DNA of 64,000 bases from Petrolisthes cinctipes (Eukaryota; Arthropoda; Malacostraca; Decapoda; Porcellanidae): contig JAWQEG010000477.1 in the NCBI GenBank assembly GCA_033782935.1, forward strand, positions 248,001 through 312,000. The letters are read 5' to 3'. The notes under the pieces are model-generated. The model had not been told where the DNA came from, searched no databases, and saw nothing but the letters and a program-made list of their open reading frames with translations. Numbering within the stretch: the stretch's first letter is position 1; the number at the start of each line of letters is the position of its first letter. The position numbers and the translations under genes are program-made. Of the stretch, positions 1 through 10,000 are shown piece by piece.

Positions 1-148
1 AACATGCTGAAAATCGATATTTTAGGTGCCAAAAAATCGATATCTCAAATTCAGTCCCAAAACACCCGAAAATTCGATATTTAGAGGTCCCAGAAGGTAT
101 CTGTACATGCCTACTCCGTGTTAGAGTATTTTCAAAATACAGCCCAAA
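1..148 (+). repeat. Short monomer S (148 bp), representative S1 copy
   Basis: S is the long monomer with 29 bp missing from the start of half B. The sequence passes directly from tcgatat to ctcaaattc. The flanks in the long form share ATAT (gATATgtg and tttATATctc), so the deletion probably used this short direct repeat. The junction creates GATATC, an EcoRV site that long monomers lack here. Two subtypes occur: S1 (ccaaaaaatcg, agaggtcccagaaggtat) and S2 (atcgatctttt, ccaaaaagtcg, aggggtcccagaagcgat). S occupies one position in almost every trimer of the window. Confidence 0.9.
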
Positions 149-190
149 AACATACTGAAAATCGATCTTTTAGGTGCCCAAAAGTCAATA
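101..190 (+). repeat. Half-monomer A (about 90 bp), representative copy
   Basis: First half of the long monomer. It starts at ctgtacatgc and runs through tattttcaaaa, the aacat anchor and the atcgat core, ending in gtc(g/a)at. It aligns end to end with half-monomer B at 191-277. A by-eye alignment gives about 70% identity overall and close to 80% over the last 60 or so bases. In other copies this half carries the class marks: aacatact with atcgatctttt for LA, aacatgctg with atcgatatttt for LB, and aacatgcta for most S monomers. Confidence 0.8.
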
Positions 191-325
191 TGTGCATGCA
201 TCTTCTGTACCCGTTTATATCTCAAATTCTGGCCCTAAACACCCGAAAATTCGATATTTTGGGGTCCCAGAAGCGATCTGTACATGCCTACTCCGTGTTA
301 GAGTATTTTCAAAATTCAGGCCCAA
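149..325 (+). repeat. Long monomer LA (177 bp), representative LA1 copy
   Basis: LA is marked by aacatactg, atcgatcttttagg and gtcgatatgtgcatgcatc (this copy has gtcaat). LA1 (here) reads caggccaaaaac, ggtgcccaaaag, cttctgtaccc, attctggcc and ends ttcgat...aagcgat. LA2 (for example at 650) reads catgctcaaaac, ggtgcacaaaag, cttcagtaccc, attcaggctc and ends ttcaat...aagcaat. At 177 bp (59 x 3) LA keeps the reading frame when tandem, which explains the long spurious open frames over LA runs such as 1151-1681. Confidence 0.9.
191..277 (+). repeat. Half-monomer B (about 87 bp), representative copy
   Basis: Second half of the long monomer. It begins atgtgcatgc, matching ctgtacatgc of half A, then passes through tatatctcaaatt, aacacccgaaaattcgat and ggggtcccagaagcgat. 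The order of blocks is the same as in half A: a tgcatgc-like start, a caaa tract, a caaaacac/caaaacat block, gaaaat(t)cgatatttt, then a gg-gtccc-a-aag-cgat end. The S class has lost the first 29 bp of this half. Confidence 0.8.
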
Positions 326-501
326 AACATGCTGAAAATCGATATTTTTGGTGCCCAAAGTCAATATGTGCATGTATCTTCTGTACCCGTTTATATCTCA
401 AATTCAGGTTCAAAACACCCGAAAATTCAATATTTTGGGGTCCCAGAAGCAATCTGTACATGCCTACTCAGTGCTAGAATATTTTCAAAATATAGGCTAA
501 A
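326..501 (+). repeat. Long monomer LB (176 bp), representative LB1 copy
   Basis: LB is marked by aacatgctgaaaatcgat, cccaaagtcaatatgtgcatgtatc (one base shorter than LA at the a-run) and ends in aagcaat. LB1 (here) has atatttttggtgccc; LB2 (for example at 827) has atattttagatgccc. Most LB1 copies elsewhere lack 10 bp in ctgtac(10 bp)agtgctag and are 166 bp long. This copy keeps those bases. Confidence 0.9.
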
Positions 502-1002
502 AACATGCTAAAAATCGATCTTTTAGGTGCCAAAAAGTCGATATCTCAAATTCAGTCCCAAAACACCCGAAAATTAGATATTTAGGGGTCCCAGAAGCGA
601 TCTGTACATGCTTACTCCGTGTAAGAGTATTTTCAAAATACATGCTCAAAACATACTGAAAATCGATCTTTTAGGTGCACAAAAGTCGATATGTGCATGC
701 ATCTTCAGTACCCGTTTATATCTCAAATTCAGGCTCAAAACACCCGAAAATTCAATATTTTGGGGTCCCAGAAGCAATCTGTACATGCCTACTCAGTGTT
801 AGAGTATTTTCAAAATACAGGCCCAAAACATGCTGAAAATCGATATTTTAGATGCCCAAAGTCAATATGTGCATGTATCTTCTGTATCCGTTTATATCTC
901 AAATTCAGGCTCAAAACACCCGAAAATTCAATATTTTGGGGTCCCAGAAGCAATCTGTACATGCCTACACAGTGCTAGAATATTTTCAAGATATAGGCTA
1001 AA
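502..1002 (+). repeat. Canonical 501-bp trimer S-LA-LB (type 2), representative copy
   Basis: S2 502-649, LA2 650-826, LB2 827-1002: 148 + 177 + 176 = 501 bp. This trimer order is the local building block of most of the array. Adjacent trimers are far more alike at the same position than the three monomers are to each other, the usual mark of a higher-order repeat. Confidence 0.88.
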
Positions 1003-2181
1003 AACATGCTAAAAATCGACATTTTAGGTGCCAAAAAATCGATATCTCAAATTCAGTCCCAAAACACCCGAAAATTCGATATTTAGAGGTCCCAGAAGGT
1101 ATCTGTACATGCCTACTCCGTGTTAGAGTATTTTCAAAATACAAGCCAAAAACATACTGAAAATCGATCTTTTAGGTGCCCAAAAGTCGATATGTGCATG
1201 CATCTTCAGTACCCGTTTATATCTCAAATTCTGGCCCTAAACACCCGAAAATTCGATATTTTGGGGTCCCAGAAGCGATCTGTACATGCCTACTCCGTGT
1301 TAGAGTATTTTCAAAATACAAGCCAAAAACATACTGAAAATCGATCTTTTAGGTGCCCAAAAGTCGATATGTGCATGCATCTTCTGTACCCGTTTATATC
1401 TCAAATTCAGGCTCAAAACACCCGAAAATTCAATATTTTGGGGTCCCAGAAGCAATCTGTACATGCCTACTCCGTGTTAGAGTATTTTCAAAATACATGC
1501 TCAAAACATACTGAAAATCGATCTTTTAGGTGCACAAAAGTCGATATGTGCATGCATCTTCAGTACCCGTTTATATCTCAAATTCAGACTCAAAACACCC
1601 GAAAATTCAATATTTTTGGGTCCCAGAAGCAATCTGTACATGCCTACTCAGTGTTAGAGTATTTTCAAAATACAGGCCCAAAACATGCTGAAAATCGATA
1701 TTTTAGATGCCCAAAGTCAATATGTGCATGTATCTTCTGTACCCGTTTATATCTCAAATTCAGGCTCAAAACACCCGAAAATTCAATATTTTGGGGTCCC
1801 AGAAGCAATCTGTACATGCCTACACAGTGCTATAATATTTTCAAAATATAGGCTAAAAAAATGCTAAAAATCGATATTATAGGTGCCAAAAATCGATATC
1901 TCAAATTCAGTCCCATAACACCCGAAAATTCGATATTTAGAGGTCCCAGAAGGTATCTGTACATGCCTACTCCGTTTTAGAGTATTTTCAAAATACAGGC
2001 AAACAACATACTGAAAATCGATCTTTTAGGTGCCCAAAAGTCGATATGTGCATGCATCTTCTGTACCCGTTTATATTTCAAATTCTGGCCCTAAACACCC
2101 GAAAATTCGATATTTTGGGGTCCCAGAAGCGATCTGTACATGCCTACTCCGTGTTAGAGTATTTTCAAAATTCAGGCCCAA

Positions 2182-2347
2182 AACATGCTGAAAATCGATA
2201 TTTATGGTGCCCAAAGTCAATATGTGCATGTATCTTCTGTACCCGTTTATATCTCAAATTCAGGCTCAAAACACCCAAAAATTCAATATTTTGGGGTCCC
2301 AGAAGCAATCTGTACAGTGCTAGAATATTTTCAAAATATAGGCTAAA
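2182..2347 (+). repeat. LB1 with 10-bp deletion (166 bp), representative copy
   Basis: The end of this monomer reads ctgtacagtgctag where full copies read ctgtac, ten more bases, then agtgctag. This makes the monomer 166 bp. The same deletion recurs at LB monomers starting 2496, 4342, 7366, 9212, 9526, 10697, 16049, 17042, 18034, 19026, 21669, 23338 and in their duplicated copies. It is therefore a good marker of the type 1 trimer and of a single origin. Confidence 0.88.
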
Positions 2348-5300
2348 AACATGCTAAAAATCGATCTTTTAGGTGCCAAAAAGTCGATATCTCAAATTCA
2401 GTCCCAAAACACCCGAAAATTCGATATTTAGGGGTCCCAGAAGCGATCTGTACATGCCTACTCCGTGTTAGAGTATTTTCAAAATTCAGGCCCAAAACAT
2501 GCTGAAAATCGATAATTTTGGTGCCCAAAGTCAATATGTGCATGTATCTTCTGTACCCGTTTATATCTCAAATTCAGGCTCAAAACACCCGAAAATTCAA
2601 TATTTTGGGGTCCCAGAAGCAATCTGTACAGTGCTAGAATATTTTCAAAATATAGGCTAAAAACATGCTAAAAATCGATCTTTTAGGTGCCAAAAAGTCG
2701 ATATCTCAAATTCAGTCCCAAAACACCCGAAAATTCAATATTTAGGGATCCCAGAAGCGATCTGTACATGCCTACTCCGTGTTAGAGTATTTTCAAAATA
2801 CATTCTCAAAACATACTGAAAATCGATCTTTTAGGTGCACAAAAGTCGATATGTGCATGCATCTTCAGTACCCGTTTATATCTCAAATTCAGGCTTAAAA
2901 CACCCGAAAATTCGATATTTTGGGGTCCCAGAAGCGATCTGTACATGCCTACTCCGTGTTAGAGTATTTTCAAAATTCAGGCCGAAAACATGCTGAAAAT
3001 CGATATTTTTGGTGCCCAAAGTCAATATGTGCATGTATCTTCTGTACCCGTTTATATCTCAAATTCAGGCTCAAAACACCCGAAAATTCAATATTTTGGG
3101 GTCCCAGAAGCAATCTGTACATGCCTACTCAGTGTTAGAGTATTTTCAAAATACAGGCCCAAAACATGCTGAAAATCGATATTTTAGATGCCCAAAGTCA
3201 ATATGTGCATGTATCTTCTGTACCCGTTTATATCTCAAATTCAGGCTCAAAACACCCGAAAATTCAATATTTTGGGGTCCCAAAAGCAATCTGTACATGC
3301 CTACACAGTGCTAGAATATTTTCAAAATATAGGCTAAAAACATGCTAAAAATCGACATTTTAGGTGCCAAAAAATCGATATCTCAAATTCAGTCCCAAAA
3401 CACCCGAAAATTCGATATTTAGAGGTCCCAGAAGGTATCTGTACATGCCTACTCCGTGTTAGAGTATTTTCAAAATACAGGCCAAAAACATACTGAAAAT
3501 CGATCTTTTAGGTGCCCAAAAGTCGATATGTGCATGCATCTTCTGTACCCGTTTATATCTCGAATTCTGGCCCTAAACACCCGAAAATTCGATATTTTGG
3601 GGTCCCAGAAGCGATCTGTACATGCCTACTCCGTGTTAGAGTATTTTCAAAATTCAGGCCCAAAACATGCTGAAAATCGATATTTTTGGTGCCCAAAGTC
3701 AATATGTGCATGTATCTTCTGTACCCGTTTATATCTCAAATTCAGGCTCAAAACACCCGAAAATTCAATATTTTGGGGTCCCAGAAGCAATCTGTACATG
3801 CCTACTCCGTGTTAGAGTATTTTCAAAATACATGCTCAAAACATACTGAAAATCGATCTTTTAGGTGCACAAAAGTCGATATGTGCACGCATCTTCAGTA
3901 CCCGTTTATATCTCAAATTCAGGCTCAAAACACCCGAAAATTCAATATTTTTGGGTCCCAGCAGCAATCTGTACATGCCTACACAGTGCTATAATATTTT
4001 CAAATTATAGGCTAAAAACATGCTAAAAATCGATATTATAGGTGCCAAAAAATCGATATCTCAAATTCAGTTCCATAACACCCGAAAATTCGATATTTAG
4101 AGGTCCCAGAAGGTATCTGTACATGCCTACTCCGTGTTAGAGTATTTTCAAAATACAGGCCAAAAACATACTGAAAATCGATCTTTTAGGTGCCCAAAAG
4201 TCGATATGTGCATGCATCTTCTGTACCCGTTTATATCTCAAATTCTGGCCTTAAACACCCGAAAATTCGATATTTTGGAGTCCCAGAAGCGATCTGTACA
4301 TGCCTACTCCGTGTTAGAGTATTTTCAAAATTCAGGCCCAAAACATGCTGAAAATCGATATTTTTGGTGCCCAAAGTCAATATGTGCATGTATCTTCTGT
4401 ACCCGTTTATATCTCAAATTCAGGCTCAAAACACCCGAAAATTCAATATTTTGGGGTCCCAGAAGCAATCTGTACAGTGCTAGAATATTTTCAAAATATA
4501 GGCTAAAAACATGCTAAAAATCGATCTTTTAGGTGCCAAAAAGTCGATATCTCAAATTCAGTCCCAAAACACCCGAAAATTCAATATTTAGGGGTCCCAG
4601 AAGCGATCTGTACATGCCTACTCCGTGTTAGAGTATTTTCAAAATACATGCTCAAAACATACTGAAAATCGATCTTTTAGGTCACAAAAGTCGATATGTG
4701 CATGCATCTTCAGTACCCGTTTATATCTCAAATTCAGGCTCAAAACACCCGAACATTCGATATTTTGGGGTCCCAGAAGCGATCTGTACATGCCTACTCC
4801 GTGTTAGAGTATTTTCAAAATTCAGGCCGAAAACATGCTGAAAATCGATATTTTTGGTGACCAAAGTCAATATGTGCATGTATCTTCTGTACCCGTTTAT
4901 ATCTCAAATTCAGGCTCAAAACACCCGAAAATTCAATATTTTGGGGTCCCAGAAGCAATCTGTACATGCCTACTCAGTGTTAGAGTATTTTCAAAATACA
5001 GGCCCAAAACATGCTGAAAATCGATATTTTAGATGCCCAAAGTCAATATGTGCATGTATCTTCTGTACCCGTTTATATCTCAAATTCAGGCTCAAAACAC
5101 TCGAAAATTCAATATTTTGGGGTCCCAAAAGCAATCTGTACATGCCTACACAGTGCTAGAATATTTTCAAAATATAGGCTAAAAACATGCTAAAAATCGA
5201 TATTTTAGGTGCCAAAAAATCGATATATCAAATTCAGGCTCAAAACACCCGAAAATTCAATATTTTGGGGTCCCAGAAGCAATCTGTACATGCCTACTCC

Positions 5301-6009
5301 GTGTTAGAGTATTTTCAAAATACATGCTCAAAACATACTGAAAATCGATCTTTTAGGTGCACAAAAGTCGATATGTGCATGCATCTTCAGTACCCGTTTA
5401 TATCTCAAATTCAGGCTCAAAACACCCGAAAATTCAATATTTTTGGGTCCCAGAAGCAATCTGTACATGCCTACTCAGTGTTAGAGTATTTTCAAAATAC
5501 AGGCCCAAAACATGCTGAAAATCGATATTTTAGATGCCCAAAGTCAATATGTGCATGTATCTTCTGTACCCGTTTATATCTCAAATTCAGGCTCAAAACA
5601 CCCGAAAATTCAATATTTTGGGGTCCCAGCAGCAATCTGTACATGCCTACACAGTGCTATAATATTTTCAAAATAAAGGCTAAAAACATGCTAAAAATCG
5701 ATATTATAGGTGCCAAAAAATCGATATCTCAAATTCAGTTCCATAACACCCGAAAATTCGATATTTAGAGGTCCCAGAAGGTATCTGTACATGCCTACTC
5801 CGTGTTAGAGTATTTCCAAAATACAGGCCAAAAACATACTGAAAATCGATCTTTTAGGTGCCCAAAAGTCGATATGTGCATGCATCTTCTGTACCCGTTT
5901 ATATCTCAAATTCTGGCCTTAAACACCCGAAAATTCGATATTTTGGGGTCCCAGAAGCGATCTGTACATGCATACTCCGTGTTAGAGTATTTTTAAAATT
6001 CAGGCCCAA

Positions 6010-6157
6010 AACATGCTGAAAATCGATATTTTTGGTGCCAAAAAATCGATATCTCAAATTCAGTCCCAAAACACCCGAAAATTCGATATTTAGAGGTCCC
6101 AGACGGTATCTGTACATGCCTACTCCGTGTTAGAGTATTTTCAAAATACAGGCCAAA
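6010..6157 (+). repeat. Chimeric short monomer S' (LB1 head, S tail), representative copy
   Basis: The head reads aacatgctgaaaatcgat then atttttggtgcc, as in LB1. The rest has the S deletion junction (tcgatatctc) and an S1 tail (agaggtcccaga-ggtat). This looks like a recombinant of LB1 with S1 in or near the a-run after ggtgcc. Other S' copies start at 12365, 13720, 15076, 20018, 24005, 28904, 33412, 34767, 36123, 41065, 45692, 49011, 50367, 57283 and 61270. All fit inheritance through the block duplications listed below. Confidence 0.82.
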
Positions 6158-7040
6158 AACATACTGAAAATCGATCTTTTAGGTGCCCAAAAGTCGATAT
6201 GTGCATGCATCTTCTGTACCCGTTTATATCTCAAATTCTAGCCCTAAACACCCGAAAATTCGATATTTAGAGGTCCCAGAAGGTATCTGTACATGCCTAC
6301 TCCGTGTTAGAGTATTTTCAAAATACAGGCCAAAAACATACTGAAAATTGATCTTTTAGGTGCACAACAGTCGATATGTGCATGCATCTTCTGTATCCGT
6401 TTATATCTCAAATTCTGGCCCTAAACACCCGAAAATTCGATATTTTGGGGTCCCAGAAGCGATCTGTACATGCCTACTCCGTGTTAGAGTATTTTCAAAA
6501 TTCAGGCCCAAAACATGCTGAAAATCGATATTTTTGGTGCCCAAAGTCAATATGTGCATGTATTTTCTGTACCCGTTTATATCTCAAATTCAGGCTCAAA
6601 ACACCCGAAAATTCGATATTTAGGGGTCCCAGAAGCGATCTGTACATGCCTACTCCGTGTTAGAGTATTTTCAAAATACATGCTCAAAACATACTGAAAA
6701 TCGATCTTTTAGGTGCACAAAAGTCGATATGCGCATGCATCTTCAGTACCCGTTTATATCTCAAATTCAGGCTCAAAACACCCGAAAATTCAATATTTTT
6801 GGGTCCCAGAAGCAATCTGTACATGCCTACTCAGTGTTAGAGTATTTTCAAAATACAGGCCCAAAACATGCTGAAAATCGATATTTTAGATGCCCAAAGT
6901 CAATATGTGCATGTATTTTCTGTACCCGTTTATATCTCAAATTCAGGCACAAAACACCCGAAAATTCAATATTTTGGGGTCCCAGCAGCAATCTGTACAT
7001 GCCTACACAGTGCTATAATATTTTCAAAATATAGGCTAAA

Positions 7041-10000
7041 AACATGCTAAAAATCGATATTATAGGTGCCAAAAAATCGATATCTCAAATTCAGTCCCAT
7101 AACACCCGAAAATTCGATATTTATAGGTCCCAGAAGGTATCTGTACATGCCTACTCCGTGTTAGAGTATTTTCAAAATACAGGCCAAAAACATACTGAAA
7201 ATCGATCTTTTAGGTGCCCAAAAGTCGATATGTGCATGCATCTTCTGTACCCGTTTATATCTCAAATTCTGGCCTTATACACCCGAAAATTCGATATTTT
7301 GGGGTCCCAGAAGCGATCTGTACATGCCTACTCCGTGTTAGAGTATTTTCAAAATTCAGGCCCAAAACATGCTGAAAATCGATATTTTTTGTGCCCAAAG
7401 TCAATATGTGCATGTATCTTCTGTACCCGTTTATATCTCAAATTCAGGTTCAAAACACCCGAAAATTCAATATTTTGGGGTCCCAGAAGCAATCTGTACA
7501 GTGCTAGAATATTTTCAAAATATAGGCTAAAAACATGCTAAAAATCGATCTTTTAGGTGCCAAAAAGTCGATATCTCAAATTCAGTCCCAAAACACCCGA
7601 AAATTCGATATTTAGGGGTCCCAGAAGCGATCTGTACATGCTTACTCCGTGTAAGAGTATTTTCAAAATACATGCTCAAAACATACTGAAAATCGATCTT
7701 TTAGGTGCACAAAAGTCGATATGTGCATGCATCTTCAGTACCCGTTTATATCTCAAATTCAGGCTCAAAACACCCGAAAATTCAATATTTTGGGGTCCCA
7801 GAAGCAATCTGTACATGCCTACTCAGTGTTAGAGTATTTTCAAAATACAGGCCCAAAACATGCTAAAAATCGATATTTTAGATGCCCAAAGTCGATATGT
7901 GCATGTATCTTCTGTACCCGTTTATATCTCAAATTCAGGCTCAAAACACCCGAAAATTCAATATTTTGGGGTCCCAGAAGCAATCTGTACATGCCTACAC
8001 AGTGCTAGAATATTTTCAAAATATAGGCTAAAAACATGCTAAAAATCGACATTTTAGGTGCCAAAAAATCGATATCTCAAATTCAGTCCCAAAACACCCG
8101 AAAATTCGATATTTAGAGGTCCCAGAAGGTATCTGTACATGCCTACTCCGTGTTAGAGTATTTTCAAAATACAAGCCAAAAACATACTGAAAATCGATCT
8201 TTTAGGTGCCCAAAAGTCGATATGTGCATGCATCTTCAGTACCCGTTTATATCTCAAATTCTGGCCCTAAACACCCGAAAATTCGATATTTTGGGGTCCC
8301 AGAAGCGATCTGTACATGCCTACTCCGTGTTAGAGTATTTTCAAAATACAAGCCAAAAACATACTGAAAATCGATCTTTTAGGTGCCCAAAAGTCGATAT
8401 GTGCATGCATCTTCTGTACCCGTTTATATCTCAAATTCAGGCTCAAAACACCCGAAAATTCAATATTTTGGGGTCCCAGAAGCAATCTGTACATGCCTAC
8501 TCCGTGTTAGAGTATTTTCAAAATACATGCTCAAAACATACTGAAAATCGATCTTTTAGGTGCACAAAAGTCGATATGTGCATGCATCTTCAGTACCCGT
8601 TTATATCTCAAATTCAGACTCAAAACACACGAAAATTCAATATTTTTGGGTCCCAGAAGCAATCTGTACATGCCTACTCAGTGTTAGAGTATTTTCAAAA
8701 TACAGGCCCAAAACATGCTGAAAATCGATATATTAGATGCCCAAAGTCAATATGTGCATGTATCTTCTGTACCCGTTTATATCTCAAATTCAGGCTCAAA
8801 ACACCCGAAAATTCAATATTTTGGGGTCCCAGAAGCAATCTGTACATGCCTACACAGTGCTATAATATTTTCAAAATATAGGATAAAAACATGCTAAAAA
8901 TCGATATTATAGGTGCCAAAAATCGATATCTCATATTCAGTCCCATAACACCCGAAAATTCGATATTTAGAGGTCCCAGAAGGTATCTGTACATGCCTAC
9001 TCCGTGTTAGAGTATTTTCAAAATACAGGCAAACAACATACTGAAAATCGATCTTTTAGGTGCCCAAAAGTCGATATGTGCATGCATCTTCTGTACCCGT
9101 TTATATTTCAAATTCTGGCCCTAAACACCCGAAAATTAGATATTTTGGGGTCCCAGAAGCGATCTGTACATGCCTACTCCGTGTTAGAGTATTTTCAAAA
9201 TTCAGGCCCAAAACATGCTGAAAATCGATATTTATGGTGCCCAAAGTCAATATGTGCATGTATCTTCTGTACCCGTTTATATCTCAAATTCAGGCTCAAA
9301 ACACCCGAAAATTCAATATTTTGGGGTCCTAGAAGCAATCTGTACAGTGCTAGAATATTTTCAAAATATAGGCTAAAAACATGCTAAAAATCGATCTTTT
9401 AGGTGCCAAAAAGTCGATATCTCAAATTCAGTCCCAAAACACCCGAAAATTCGATATTTAGGGGTCCCAGAAGCGATCTGTACATGCCTACTCCGTGTTA
9501 GAGTATTTTCAAAATTCAGGCCCAAAACATGCTGAAAATCGATAATTTTGGTGCCCAAAGTCAATATGTGCATCTATCTTCTGTACCCGTTTATATCTCA
9601 AATTCAGGCTCAAAACACCCGAAAATTCAATATTTTGGGGTCCCAGAAGCAATCTGTACAGTGCTAGAATATTTTCAAAATATAGGCTAAAAACATGCTA
9701 AAAATCGATCTTTTAGGTGCCAAAAAGTCGATATCTCAAATTCAGTCCCAAAACACCCGAAAATTCAATATTTAGGGATCCCAGAAGCGATCTGTACATG
9801 CCTACTCCGTGTTAGAGTATTTTCAAAATACATGCTCAAAACATACTGAAAATCGATCTTTTAGGTGCACAAAAGTCGATATGTGCATGCATCTTCAGTA
9901 CCCGTTTGTATCTCAAATTCAGGCTTAAAACACCCGAAAATTCGATATTTTGGGGTCCCAGAAGCGATCTGTACATGCCTACTCCGTGTTAGAGTTTTTT

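Larger units (their letters stand above)
1..7040 (+). repeat. 7-kb unit, copy 1
   Basis: Monomer starts: S1 1, LA1 149, LB1 326, S2 502, LA2 650, LB2 827, S1 1003, LA 1151, LA 1328, LA2 1505, LB2 1682, S1 1858, LA1 2005, LB1 2182, S2 2348, LB1 2496, S2 2662, LA2 2810, LB1 2987, LB2 3163, S1 3339, LA1 3487, LB1 3664, LA2 3840, S1 4017, LA1 4165, LB1 4342, S2 4508, LA2 4656, LB1 4832, LB2 5008, S 5184, LA2 5332, LB2 5509, S1 5685, LA1 5833, S' 6010, LA1 6158, LA1 6335, LB1 6512, LA2 6688, LB2 6865. The same order recurs from 7041. The window's first base falls exactly on a monomer anchor, which is chance as far as I can tell. The true unit start is not defined by the sequence. Confidence 0.82.

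Noticed and set aside
1..148. Transposon termini or LTRs at HOR block boundaries
   Set aside because: All block boundaries fall inside homologous monomers; no terminal inverted repeats, target-site duplications or coding remnants are present.
251..268. CENP-B box (nTTCGnnnnAnnCGGGn)
   Set aside because: ttcgatattttgggg matches TTCG and GGG at the right spacing but lacks the required A and the C of CGGG, and half of the monomers read ttcaat. I found no better match on either strand of the consensus.
118..477. Recurrent open frames of 60-166 codons in every trimer as a repeated gene family
   Set aside because: They are translations of the same noncoding repeat in different frames, with no start context, splice signals, domain or signal peptide and no conserved start or stop across copies.
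5899..6117. Minus-strand open frames of 60-72 codons
   Set aside because: They occur only where an S' or S monomer happens to remove stops, overlap plus-strand frames, and follow the repeat structure exactly.
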